9,809 nt of DNA, taken from NCBI GenBank assembly GCA_030655075.1, contig JAURWE010000108.1:1-9809 (forward strand). The letters run 5' to 3'. Position numbers and translations under genes: made by a program. This document shows positions 1-7,467 of this stretch, piece after piece; the stretch's first letter is position 1; every line of letters begins with the position of its first letter. The notes under the pieces are model-generated. The model saw nothing but the letters and a program-made list of their open reading frames with translations, was not told where the DNA came from and made no database searches. This stretch comes from Pararhizobium sp. (GTDB lineage Bacteria > Pseudomonadota > Alphaproteobacteria > Rhizobiales > Rhizobiaceae).

Positions 1-127
1 CGTTTGCCGTATGGCGCGATGCTCTCGGGAAACCGCCACGCTGGCGCTCGATATCGGCGAACACCCGGTAGCGGCCTTCCTGATGCAGGCCATCCAGCTC
101 GTTTTTGAAGAAAGTCTCGAAATCCAT
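1..127 (-). CDS. hemA: 5-aminolevulinate synthase, N-terminal part (runs off left edge)
   Basis: HemA is the pyridoxal-phosphate enzyme that condenses glycine with succinyl-CoA to 5-aminolevulinate, the first step of haem synthesis by the C4 pathway, in the cytoplasm. Reading the minus strand from 127 gives 42 codons before the window ends. The peptide begins MDFETFFKNELDGLHQEGRY and continues RVFADIERQRGGFPRASRHT, which matches the well-conserved N-terminus of alphaproteobacterial ALA synthases as I remember them; the catalytic domain lies outside the window. Two ATG codons stand in tandem (128-130 and 125-127). I chose the inner one because the family begins MDFE and because the GGAG on the minus strand at 134-137 is then 6 bases away rather than 3. 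The gene is divergent from everything up to tamB. A 5' incomplete gene could not be judged for intactness beyond these codons. Confidence 0.9.
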   Translation of the reverse strand, partial: MDFETFFKNELDGLHQEGRYRVFADIERQRGGFPRASRHTAN

Positions 128-133
128 CATTGT

Positions 134-137
134 CTCC
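134..137 (-). promoter_or_regulatory. Ribosome binding site of hemA
   Basis: Minus-strand GGAG (CTCC on the plus strand). It lies 6 bases from the ATG at 127 and 3 bases from the ATG at 130, so it favours the inner start of the tandem ATG pair. Confidence 0.7.
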
Positions 138-150
138 AGAAGCTGACTTC

Positions 151-163
151 TTTTTTGATTCAA
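151..163. repeat. Left arm of a distant 13-bp inverted repeat
   Basis: TTTTTTGATTCAA, centred on the near-palindrome TTGATTCAA, about 25 bases upstream of hemA. Its exact reverse complement is at 624-636, upstream of the divergent lipoprotein gene. Six of the 13 bases are a homopolymer run, so chance is possible. Confidence 0.4.
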
Positions 164-274
164 AGCAGCCAACCGTCAACCCCCGAAAGGGCCTTGCAAG
201 CCACCTGCGGCAAAAAGCACCACAGTTTTGAACGATTCCAACCTACAAGGACAAATGTTTCACCTCCGTTAGAC

Positions 275-284
275 AGTGATCACT
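275..284. repeat. Perfect 10-bp palindrome upstream of hemA
   Basis: AGTGATCACT is fully self-complementary and lies about 150 bases upstream of the hemA start. It has the shape of a dimeric regulator site, but I do not recognise it as a named box. It does not fit the FNR/FixK consensus (TTGAT, four bases, ATCAA). Confidence 0.35.
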
Positions 285-464
285 TGCCCTTCAATCAAGA
301 AACGGCCCGGGCTGCCGTTCTATTCTGCTAAAAATTCGAGCCCTCCCGAGGCGGTTGGACACCGGCGCACCTGATCATCGCCAAGTCGAGCATCGGGACC
401 CTGCCCTTCTCCCGGCAGGCCTTGGCCGCCATCATTTGTCTTTTCCGGCGGGGAGGCAACAGCC

Positions 465-566
465 ATGTCTGGTCCAGAACGAAATTTTTCTCAAAAAAGC
501 GGTAAACCGGGAAAGATCGACCTTGCGCAAGCAGCGACAAGCAACACGCGGCCACGCCATCCCTAA
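465..566 (+). CDS. Possible small protein, 33 residues, unknown function
   Basis: I do not recognise this product. The case for it is translational: an unusually good ribosome binding site, GGGGAGG at 450-456, stands 8 bases before an ATG at 465, and the frame stays open for 33 codons to a TAA at 564-566. The peptide starts MSGPERNFSQKSGKPGKIDL and ends in TRPRHP. It is basic and hydrophilic, with no signal peptide, membrane segment or cysteine. Codon use is mixed, with several A- or T-ending codons early on, so composition does not support coding. It sits alone in the gap between hemA and the lipoprotein gene. It could be a real small protein, the leader of a regulatory RNA, or a chance ORF behind a purine-rich stretch. 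Confidence 0.3.
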   Translation: MSGPERNFSQKSGKPGKIDLAQAATSNTRPRHP

Positions 567-623
567 GTCGTATCGCCCCAATTCCCGCAACTTTTTTCGG
601 GTATGTGATTGGCATCGTTCAGG

Positions 624-636
624 TTGAATCAAAAAA
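624..636. repeat. Right arm of a distant 13-bp inverted repeat
   Basis: TTGAATCAAAAAA, the exact reverse complement of 151-163. It lies about 145 bases upstream of the lipoprotein start, just ahead of the candidate promoter at 652-679, so the two arms flank the region between two divergent genes. Confidence 0.4.
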
Positions 637-651
637 ATACCGTCCTGCATG

Positions 652-679
652 TGGACTTATTGGTTTCGGACTTTATTGT
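652..679 (+). promoter_or_regulatory. Weak candidate promoter of the lipoprotein gene
   Basis: TGGACT (652-657) and TATTGT (674-679) are separated by 16 bases, and each matches the sigma-70 hexamer at 4 of 6 positions. Transcription from about 686 would give a leader of roughly 95 bases. Many weak matches occur in AT-richer intergenic DNA, so this is only a candidate. Confidence 0.25.
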
Positions 680-682
680 TAC

Positions 683-720
683 CTCTGTGGAAACGAGATG
701 ACGCAGAGAATTAATCTCTG
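683..720 (+). promoter_or_regulatory. Leader with competing short hairpins
   Basis: CAGAGA (704-709) pairs with TCTCTG (715-720) around a 5-base loop. The same CAGAG (704-708) can instead pair with an earlier CTCTG (683-687). The two pairings exclude each other and lie 60 to 100 bases before the lipoprotein start. The 704-720 palindrome could equally be an operator. The stems are only 5-6 bp. Confidence 0.3.
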
Positions 721-779
721 ATGCATTGGGAGAAGCGGTTCCGATTTCGGCCGGAGACCGTCCAACTGTGGAGAATTTC

Positions 780-1031
780 ATGAAGAAAGCCATTGCGCTA
801 GTGTTGGTAGCCCTCGCCATTGCGGGCTGCACGAATACCGAAAGAGGTGCAGGCATCGGTGCAGTCGGAGGCGGGCTCGTGGGCCTCGCTGTTACCGGCG
901 ACGCCCGGGGTGCTGCAGTCGGAGCTCTGGCAGGCGGCCTCGGCGGCGCCCTGATCGGCTCCGTTCAGGATCAGCCTGGACAGTGCTACTACCGCGACAA
1001 CCGCGGTCGCCGCTACATCGACGATTGCTGA
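780..1031 (+). CDS. Small glycine-zipper lipoprotein
   Basis: This is an 83-residue envelope lipoprotein whose exact role is unknown. Residues 1-16 form a lipoprotein signal peptide (MKKAIALVLVALAIAG) with the lipobox I-A-G-C, giving a lipidated Cys17 after signal peptidase II. Residues 23-60 are glycine- and alanine-rich in two similar blocks (23-40 and 41-60), a glycine-zipper pattern like the Rick_17kDa_Anti and Gly-zipper families, which can insert into or oligomerise at membranes. The tail (69-83) is charged and tyrosine-rich and is bounded by Cys69 and Cys83, which could form a disulfide in the periplasm. The start at 780 is chosen because GGAG at 770-773 is 6 bases upstream and the signal peptide begins there; the frame is open back to an ATG at 726, but the extra 18 residues look non-coding. 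An intrinsic terminator 22 bases after the stop makes the gene a single transcription unit, separate from tamA. Confidence 0.85.
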   Translation: MKKAIALVLVALAIAGCTNTERGAGIGAVGGGLVGLAVTGDARGAAVGALAGGLGGALIGSVQDQPGQCYYRDNRGRRYIDDC

Positions 1032-1053
1032 TATCAGCACCGTCCGACATCAG

Positions 1054-1083
1054 AAACCCCGGAACGAACTTCCGGGGTTTTTT
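1054..1083 (+). terminator. Intrinsic terminator of the lipoprotein gene
   Basis: A perfect 11-bp stem (1054-1064 with 1070-1080: AAACCCCGGAA and TTCCGGGGTTT) has a 5-base loop CGAAC and runs into a six-T tract (1078-1083). It lies 22 bases after the lipoprotein stop and isolates tamA from it. Confidence 0.93.
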
Positions 1084-1261
1084 GTTGCGCCGAAACCACG
1101 CAACCGGCTTTTCGCCGATTTCTGCTTCAATCGCAGCTCTTTGCTGTGTAGACTTCTTATTACCGTTAACGATACGGAAAACCCTGCCATGCAACATTGT
1201 GGCCACGCTTGACCGGTACCTGCGTTGTGTTGCTGAGTGGAAAGGTGCCTGACTGAACCGA

Positions 1262-3184
1262 ATGCGGAAACCATCGCGTCATCCCGAAGCATTTTTTGCG
1301 TATCGGCGAGCTGGCACTGCATTGGCGGTCGCAGCATGGGCGACGCTTGGCCCCCTGACGGCAACCCCGGCCGCAGCCTTCGAAATTTTCGGCATGAAGT
1401 TCTTCGAGGATGACGAGGCCGCCGAGGTTATAGACCCGGTCAACTATTCCCTGACGCTGAATGCTGGAACCGATGATGGCGACCTGAAGGAAGCGATCGA
1501 AAACAGCGCCCTTCTCTACCAGGACAAGGAAAAGCCGGTGTCCGGCGATCTTGGCCTTGCCATCAAGGCGCGCGACGATCGCGACCGTATTCTCGCCGCG
1601 CTCTATGAAAAAGCGCGCTACGGCGGCGTGGTCACGGTCACGGTTAACGGCCAGGACATCGACACATTGGCGCCAGACCCGGAGTTTCCCGATGGCCAGC
1701 CGGTGCCCGTCACGATCACCGTAACACCCGGACCTGTCTTCTCGGTCGGCAATGTGCGCTTCGACGGTGACGTGACCGATCGAAACCCGTCGGACTATGG
1801 CCTCGCACCCGGTACCCGCGCCGATTCCACCCTGATCATCAAGGCCGGCGAAAAGCTGGTGCGCGACCTCAAGGAAGAAGGAAGGCCGCTGGCCAAGCTT
1901 ACCGACCGCAGTGTCGTCGCCGACCACAAGACCTCGACCGTGGACGTGACGATTGGCGCCATCGGTGGGCCTGTCGCGCCGGTGGGCGAGGTCAGCGTTA
2001 CCGGCACCAAGACGGTCGATGCCGGCTTTGTGGAAAACTACTCCCGTCTCAACGGCGGCAAGCCCTATTCGCCGGAGGCGTTGACAAAGGCCTCCGACCG
2101 GCTGCGCAAGCTCGGCGTCTTTTCCAGCGTGACGATCCGCGAGGCCGACCAGCTGGCGCCTGACGGCACGATCCCGATGACAATAGAGGTTTCGGAAGGC
2201 AAGCACCGCTATTTCGGCGCCGGGGCGCAGTTTTCCACCATCGACGGCTTCGGCCTGCAGGGTTACTGGGGCCATCGCAACCTGTTCGGCAAGGCGGAAT
2301 CGCTCAGGATCGAAGGCTCGGTCGACCGCATTGGCGAGGCCGAGGAAATCGGTAAGCTCGACTATTCGGCCGGCATCATCTTCGCCAAGCCCGGCGCCTT
2401 CGGCCCGGCCTCCACTTTCAATGCCAGCGTCAAGGCCTCGATCGTCGAGCCGGACGCCTACCGCGCCGCCACGGTGACCGGCATGGCCGGTGCCAGTTTC
2501 GAACTGTCGGATGTCGATACGGTCTCTGGCGGCGGAGAGGTGAGCTTTTCCAACATCGAGGACGCCTTCGGCAAGAACAAGTATCTGACGCTGTCGACGC
2601 CGCTGGAATATATCCGCGACACGCGTGACGACAAGCTCAACGCCACCGAAGGCTACCGCGCCTCGATCAGCACCAAGCCGAGCTACGAGACCTATCGCGG
2701 CACCGTCTTCGGCTCGCTCGAAGGGTCGATCTCGGCTTACCAGTCGCTGAGTGCCGAAGACCGGGTGGTGCTGGCCGGCAAGCTCGGTGCCGGTGCCCTG
2801 TTCGGCGGCGCCAACCTCTCCGACATCCCGGCCAACCGGCGTTTCTACGCCGGCGGCGGCGGCTCTGTGCGCGGCTATGGCTATCAGGAAATCGCGCCCC
2901 GCAACGCTGCCGGAGACATTCTCGGCGGACGCTCCTACGTGACCGGATCGGTGGAAGCCCGCTTCCTCGTTACCGACACGATCGGCGTCGTGCCCTTCCT
3001 CGATGTCGGCACGGTCGGCGAAGATACGACACCCAACTTCTCCGACCTGCGCATGGGTGCCGGCATCGGCCTGCGCTATGCAACGCCCTTCGGCCCGATT
3101 CGGCTCGATTTTGCCGTGCCGCTCGACAAATACCCCGGCGGCAGCAGCTACGGCATCTATGCCGGTATCGGCCAGTCCTTCTGA
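1262..3184 (+). CDS. tamA: TamA, outer membrane barrel of the translocation and assembly module
   Basis: TamA is an Omp85/BamA-superfamily outer membrane protein that works with TamB in building the outer membrane (beta-barrel proteins and, from more recent work, phospholipid transport). The product has 640 residues. Residues 1-39 form a Sec signal peptide with a hydrophobic stretch and a TPAAA cleavage site before FEIFG. Residues about 50-312 hold the POTRA region, with characteristic pieces such as PGPVFSVGNVRF and the later YSPEALTKASDRLRKLGVFSSVTI. The barrel (surface antigen domain) starts near 317 and contains RNLFG (339-343) and the loop-6 signature VRGY (536-539). The chain ends in phenylalanine (GQSF), as outer membrane barrels usually do. 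An in-frame TGA at 1250 bounds the start, so ATG 1262 is the first ATG. The nearest purine run (GGAAAGG, 1239-1245) is 16 bases away, so initiation signals are poor. A promoter probably lies in 1084-1261, but I see no strong one. tamB follows 98 bases downstream, probably as an operon. Confidence 0.92.
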   Translation: MRKPSRHPEAFFAYRRAGTALAVAAWATLGPLTATPAAAFEIFGMKFFEDDEAAEVIDPVNYSLTLNAGTDDGDLKEAIENSALLYQDKEKPVSGDLGLAIKARDDRDRILAALYEKARYGGVVTVTVNGQDIDTLAPDPEFPDGQPVPVTITVTPGPVFSVGNVRFDGDVTDRNPSDYGLAPGTRADSTLIIKAGEKLVRDLKEEGRPLAKLTDRSVVADHKTSTVDVTIGAIGGPVAPVGEVSVTGTKTVDAGFVENYSRLNGGKPYSPEALTKASDRLRKLGVFSSVTIREADQLAPDGTIPMTIEVSEGKHRYFGAGAQFSTIDGFGLQGYWGHRNLFGKAESLRIEGSVDRIGEAEEIGKLDYSAGIIFAKPGAFGPASTFNASVKASIVEPDAYRAATVTGMAGASFELSDVDTVSGGGEVSFSNIEDAFGKNKYLTLSTPLEYIRDTRDDKLNATEGYRASISTKPSYETYRGTVFGSLEGSISAYQSLSAEDRVVLAGKLGAGALFGGANLSDIPANRRFYAGGGGSVRGYGYQEIAPRNAAGDILGGRSYVTGSVEARFLVTDTIGVVPFLDVGTVGEDTTPNFSDLRMGAGIGLRYATPFGPIRLDFAVPLDKYPGGSSYGIYAGIGQSF

Positions 3185-3282
3185 TTTCCAGGGATGCTCG
3201 GAAACCGTGATGGAACCTCGCTGCCTCCGGGACATTGCGCTTTGGTCTTAACCCTGCGTGCGATTTCCGTTATGGATGCCTC

Positions 3283-6200
3283 ATGATCTATCTGCTTCGC
3301 TTCCTCCGCACCGTCTGGCGCATCACCAAATATTGCGTCCTGTTCGTGCTGGTTGCAGCCGTCGCGCTCATCCTGTTCGTCGGCTTCACGGCGCCTGGTG
3401 CGCGGCTGGCCGCAGGCCTTGTCGAGGACCTCGCCTCCACCCCCGACCAGATGATCCGCATCAAGGATCCATCGGGCCTGCTGACCGGCAATCTGACGGC
3501 CGAAACCATCTCGCTCAGCGACAGCCGCGGCATCTATGCCGAAGTCAGCGGCCTTTCGGTCGCCTGGTCGCCGCTGCAGCTGCTGTCGTTCGAGTTCGAC
3601 GCGGAGAAAGTGGCGGCACGGGCGATCCGCATCGAGCGCCTGCCCAGCCCCTCGACCGAGACTGAAGAAGTGCGCTCCACCTTCGCGCTGCCGGTCGATG
3701 TCAAGATCGACACGCTGGATCTGCCGCATGTGGTGATCGGCAAGGCGATCGCCGGTCAGGAGCAGGCTGTCGGCCTCAGCGGCCGTGTCGACGCCACCAA
3801 TGAAAGCATCGCCCTGGCGCTGACCGCCATCCAGAAGGACCGTCCAGACGCCAAGGCCGTGGTCGACCTCGTCTTCAACCCGCCCGGCAACGAGCTGAAG
3901 ATCGAAGCGGCGATCGACGAGCCCAAGGGCGGCGTGCTGGCGAAACTGCTGCGCCTGCCGAATGAGCCCGCCGTCAACATCACCGTCACAGGCGACGGCC
4001 CGCTGTCGAACTGGACCGGCTCGGCGGCAGCTGCGCTCGACGGCACGCCGCTGGTCAAGCTCGGTGGACGCCACAGCCTGGCGGACAATGGGCTTCACAC
4101 GGTGTCGCTGAACGGCGGCGGCAGTTTCGGCGCGCTGATGCCGCCGGCCTTCCGCGCTTTGTTCGAGGGCGAGACCGGCATCGATCTGATCGCCTCCTTC
4201 GACGACAGCGGCACCACGCTCAAGGTGGAGAAGGGCAGCCTGCAGACCGGCGCCCTTTCGCTGACTGCCTCGGGAACCGTCAGCCAGAAGGCGGACAACG
4301 ACCTGACAGTCAACCTGGCCGGCCGCGACGGCCCGGTCGATTTTCGCTGGCCACTGGCAGAGGGCCAAATAAAGGCGCTGATCAACTCGGCCGCCCTGTC
4401 GCTGAAGGGCGCGGCCAATGCGGCGCAGCTGAAACTGGATGCCGATCTTGCCAGCGCCGAACTGCCGCAGGGCAAGATCGACGCGATCACGCTTTCTGCC
4501 ACCGGCGCCGGCTTCGATCTCGCCAGCCAGCAGGGGCCGCTTGATTTCACGCTGCAGACTGGCACGACACGGTTTGTCAGCCCCGATATCGACCGCCTTG
4601 TGCGCGGTCCTGTGACGCTCAAGGGCAGCTTGGCGCTGGCGCCGGACAGCATCCGCTTCGATCCGGTGACGATCGAAAGCGGCAGCATCGGCGGCACGCT
4701 GGCAGGCACGTATCAGACCACGGCCGCGACCGTGGAAACCAGCTTCAAGCTCTTCGCCCTGCCCGCCGTTCTGCCCGAAGCCATCGCCGGAAAGTTCGAA
4801 ACGACCATTGCGCTATCGGGCACGGCAAATGCCGATCTCGCCAATGGCAAGACTGATCTGACGAACCTGCAGGTCGTCTCCGGTACGTTGGAAACCTCCG
4901 GCTCGCTGTCGCTGGCCGATGGCGCGCTCACGGCCGCCCTCAAGGGCCGGCTGCCGGACCTGAGCAAGCTCCTGGCCGACGGCGAGGGTGCCGCAGACTT
5001 TACCGCCGACATGACCGGCCCGATAGACGGCCTGACGGTCAAGGCCGGACTAACCTCGAGCGGTGCGACCCTGGCCGGCCGCACGCTGAGTGACCTTGTA
5101 GTGACCATCGACGCGCTGGCCGATCCGGCCAAGCCGCAGGCGAACCTGACCGCATCCGGCGCGCTCGACGGGCAGGCGATCAACATCCGCACCAGCCTTC
5201 TGACAGACAAGGGCACGATCTCCATTCCCTCGATCGAGGCGGCGATCGGCGAGAACCGGCTGACCGGCGCGCTGACGCTGACATCGGATTTCAAACCGAC
5301 CGGCAAGCTCGATTTCAACTTCCCCGATCTTGGCCTGCTGGCGGCCATGGCCGGCCAGAAAGCTTCCGGCGACCTGTCGGGCTCGGTCGACATCGCGACC
5401 ACCAACGGCATCACCTCGATTGCGCTGAAGGCAAATGGCACCGGCATCAGGCAGAACGGCCTGACGATCAGCAAGCCGGTGGTCGATCTCACCATTGCCG
5501 ATCTCACGGCACTTGCCGTTAAAGGCACATTCACGGCCGAGCGCTTTTCCTCCGGCGCCAACCGCGTCGAGGGGCTGAAGCTCGGCTTCACCCAAGAGGG
5601 CAGCCAGACAGGCTTCGACCTCGGCGGCACCTATGACGGCGGACCGCTGGTGGCCAAAGGCACGCTTGATACCAGCGGCGGCAAGATTGACATCCGCTTC
5701 GACACGCTCTCGGCAACGCCGAAGCGCATTCCGCTGAAGCTGGCCTCGCCGATGACGGTGACCGTCACCAACGGCACGGCCGACCTGCAGGACCTTGTCA
5801 TCCAGGCCGGCGGCGGCCGCATCGCCATCGCCGGCACCGCCGGAAGCAACCTGAACCTGAAGATCGACCTCACCGCGCTGCCCGCCACGCTGGTCAACGC
5901 CTTCGCCCCGACGCTTGGGGCCGAAGGCGCCATCAGCGGCACGGTCGGCGTGACCGGCACGGCATCCGCACCGTCCGTCACCTACAAGCTGAACTGGGCC
6001 AATGCCGGTGTCGCAGCCGCCCGCTCGGCAGGGGTCGGCGCGGTCACCATCGCCGCCAGCGGCACATTCGCCAACAACAAGGTGACGCTCGACAGCACGA
6101 TTTCAGGCCAGGGCGGCCTCTCCTTCAAGGGCGGCGGCACGGCCGGCATTACCGGCAACATGCCGCTGTCGATGAAATTCTCCGGCAACCTGCCCTTTTC

Positions 6201-7467
6201 GCTTCTGGCGAGCCAACTGGCGGCGCAAGGCTTCACCCTCACCGGCACGGCAGCGGTCGATCTGTCGATCAGCGGCGCCGCCACGGCGCCCGAGATCACC
6301 GGCACGGTCACGACCAGCGGCGCGCGGCTTCTCGATGTGCGGCGCAATCTGGCGCTCAACGATCTGTCAGCCCGCGTCAGCCTCGATGGACGCCAGGCGA
6401 CCATTGCCAGCCTTTCGGGCGCGCTGTCGGGCGGTGGCCGCGTCGAGGCCGGTGGGACGATCGGCATCGCACCCGGCTCGGGCTTTCCGGCCAACCTGAC
6501 GATCCGCCTGCTCGACGCCACCTATATCGATGGGACGCTGTTTACCGCCAACACCGACGGAACATTGACGCTGACCGGATCGCTTATCGGTTCCCCCGTG
6601 CTCGGTGGAACGCTGACGGTGAAGAAGGCAGCGATCACCATTCCGGAAAAGCTGCCCAACTCGATTTCCGAAATCAACATTAAGCACAAGAACGCCCCGG
6701 CCAAGGTGCGCGAAATGGCCCGTGACGTCAAAAAGGATACGGGCGGCGACGGGACCAGCGGTGGCGGTGGCATCGGGCTCGACCTGACGGTCAAATCGAC
6801 CGGCCAGATTTTCGTGCGCGGTCGCGGCATCGATGCGGAACTCGGCGGTGACCTGACCATTCGCGGCACCAGCGCCCAGCCGGTCATTTCCGGCGGCTTC
6901 ACGTTGCGCAGGGGCCGCCTGGAAATCCTCGGCAAGCGGCTCGATTTCACCAGCGGCGAAATCGGCTTCGGAGGCTCCCTGGTTCCGACGGTCGATTTCG
7001 AGGCGACCGGCACCTCCGGCTCGACGGCGATCACCGTCAACGTTTCGGGGTCGGCCAACAACCCGACCGTCACCTTCGCCTCGTCGCCGTCCCTGCCGCA
7101 GGACGAGGTTCTGGCCCAGCTGATCTTCAACCGCTCCATGTCGAACCTCTCCGCCCTGCAGATCGCCCAGCTCGCCAGCGCCGTCAGCCAGCTGGCCGGC
7201 GGCAGTTCGACCTCTTTGCTTGACGGGCTGCGCGGCAAGCTCGGCGTCGACGATCTCGACGTGACGACCGATGAGAACGGCGGCGCCCAGGTCCGGGCCG
7301 GCAAATATCTCAATGACCGCACCTATATCGAGCTGCAGCAGGGCTCCGAAGCCGGTTCCGGCAAGGCCGTGATCAACCTCGACGTCGGCCGTGGCGTCAA
7401 ACTGCGCGGCGAGGCGGGAAGCGATGGCTCCGGAGCAGCGGGGATTTTTTATGAAAAGGAATACTAA
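3283..7467 (+). CDS. tamB: TamB, inner-membrane-anchored translocation and assembly module protein
   Basis: TamB is an AsmA-like protein that spans the periplasm and docks on the POTRA domains of TamA. From ATG 3283 it has 1394 residues, longer than the roughly 1260 of E. coli. Residues 1-16 are basic, 17-35 form a single membrane anchor (signal anchor), and the remainder is a long run of short beta-strand repeats rich in G, T, S and D with very few cysteines or aromatics, as expected for a hydrophobic-groove beta structure. The C-terminal DUF490/TamB domain (about 1060-1394) shows VRGRGID (1178-1184), the SSPSLPQDEVLAQLIF motif (1267-1282), GKYLNDRTYIELQQG near 1340 and the terminal FYEKEY. 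A TTG at 3235 would add 16 residues (RFGLNPACDFRYG and so on) that spoil the basic-then-hydrophobic N-terminus, so I prefer the ATG, though only a weak GGA (3274-3276) precedes it. The 98-base gap after tamA has no convincing terminator, consistent with co-transcription. Confidence 0.92.
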   Translation: MIYLLRFLRTVWRITKYCVLFVLVAAVALILFVGFTAPGARLAAGLVEDLASTPDQMIRIKDPSGLLTGNLTAETISLSDSRGIYAEVSGLSVAWSPLQLLSFEFDAEKVAARAIRIERLPSPSTETEEVRSTFALPVDVKIDTLDLPHVVIGKAIAGQEQAVGLSGRVDATNESIALALTAIQKDRPDAKAVVDLVFNPPGNELKIEAAIDEPKGGVLAKLLRLPNEPAVNITVTGDGPLSNWTGSAAAALDGTPLVKLGGRHSLADNGLHTVSLNGGGSFGALMPPAFRALFEGETGIDLIASFDDSGTTLKVEKGSLQTGALSLTASGTVSQKADNDLTVNLAGRDGPVDFRWPLAEGQIKALINSAALSLKGAANAAQLKLDADLASAELPQGKIDAITLSATGAGFDLASQQGPLDFTLQTGTTRFVSPDIDRLVRGPVTLKGSLALAPDSIRFDPVTIESGSIGGTLAGTYQTTAATVETSFKLFALPAVLPEAIAGKFETTIALSGTANADLANGKTDLTNLQVVSGTLETSGSLSLADGALTAALKGRLPDLSKLLADGEGAADFTADMTGPIDGLTVKAGLTSSGATLAGRTLSDLVVTIDALADPAKPQANLTASGALDGQAINIRTSLLTDKGTISIPSIEAAIGENRLTGALTLTSDFKPTGKLDFNFPDLGLLAAMAGQKASGDLSGSVDIATTNGITSIALKANGTGIRQNGLTISKPVVDLTIADLTALAVKGTFTAERFSSGANRVEGLKLGFTQEGSQTGFDLGGTYDGGPLVAKGTLDTSGGKIDIRFDTLSATPKRIPLKLASPMTVTVTNGTADLQDLVIQAGGGRIAIAGTAGSNLNLKIDLTALPATLVNAFAPTLGAEGAISGTVGVTGTASAPSVTYKLNWANAGVAAARSAGVGAVTIAASGTFANNKVTLDSTISGQGGLSFKGGGTAGITGNMPLSMKFSGNLPFSLLASQLAAQGFTLTGTAAVDLSISGAATAPEITGTVTTSGARLLDVRRNLALNDLSARVSLDGRQATIASLSGALSGGGRVEAGGTIGIAPGSGFPANLTIRLLDATYIDGTLFTANTDGTLTLTGSLIGSPVLGGTLTVKKAAITIPEKLPNSISEINIKHKNAPAKVREMARDVKKDTGGDGTSGGGGIGLDLTVKSTGQIFVRGRGIDAELGGDLTIRGTSAQPVISGGFTLRRGRLEILGKRLDFTSGEIGFGGSLVPTVDFEATGTSGSTAITVNVSGSANNPTVTFASSPSLPQDEVLAQLIFNRSMSNLSALQIAQLASAVSQLAGGSSTSLLDGLRGKLGVDDLDVTTDENGGAQVRAGKYLNDRTYIELQQGSEAGSGKAVINLDVGRGVKLRGEAGSDGSGAAGIFYEKEY

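Larger units (their letters stand above)
131..464. other. hemA upstream region with no clear gene
   Basis: This 334-base stretch holds no gene I recognise. On the minus strand a TTGACG hexamer (174-179) lies upstream of hemA, but 17 bases on there is only an A-run, so I cannot name a hemA promoter with confidence. A second weak pair, TTGATT (293-298) and TCTAAC (268-273) with a long 19-base spacer, brackets the palindrome at 275-284. From about 332 to 435 the sequence shows a strong third-position G/C bias: in plus-strand triplets from 359 to 433, 24 of 25 end in G or C. That frame has no start codon near its beginning. The same third positions are also third positions of a minus-strand 35-codon ORF at 328-435, which opens with tandem ATGs preceded by GGAAAAG. 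Either strand could hold a small or decayed gene; I cannot decide which. Confidence 0.5.

Noticed and set aside
284..299. CTTGCCCTTCAATCAA as an FNR/FixK box for hemA
   Set aside because: The half-sites are five bases apart instead of four and the left half is a poor match.
11..331. A 106-codon plus-strand frame at the left edge
   Set aside because: Its first 40 codons are antisense to the conserved hemA N-terminus and the remainder is AT-richer intergenic DNA without coding bias.
584..601. CCCG...CGGG with a T-run as a terminator after the small ORF
   Set aside because: The stem is only 4 bp and the T-run is in the loop, not after the stem.
355..627. A 90-codon plus-strand frame starting at TTG
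   Set aside because: No ribosome binding site, poor codon bias over most of its length, and it overlaps the better-initiated small frame at 465.
1166..3235. A 689-codon open frame antisense to tamA, and similar long antisense frames at 3157-4368, 4095-4709, 4713-5630 and 6522-7322 within tamB
   Set aside because: They are mirror frames produced by the strong G/C third-position bias of tamA and tamB. Their products are low-complexity, Arg/Ala/Gly/Asp- or Ser/Pro-rich chains with no domains, while the plus-strand frames carry complete conserved TamA and TamB features.
3235..3282. TTG at 3235 as the tamB start
   Set aside because: It adds residues that do not fit a signal anchor; ATG 3283 opens directly into a basic then hydrophobic N-terminus.
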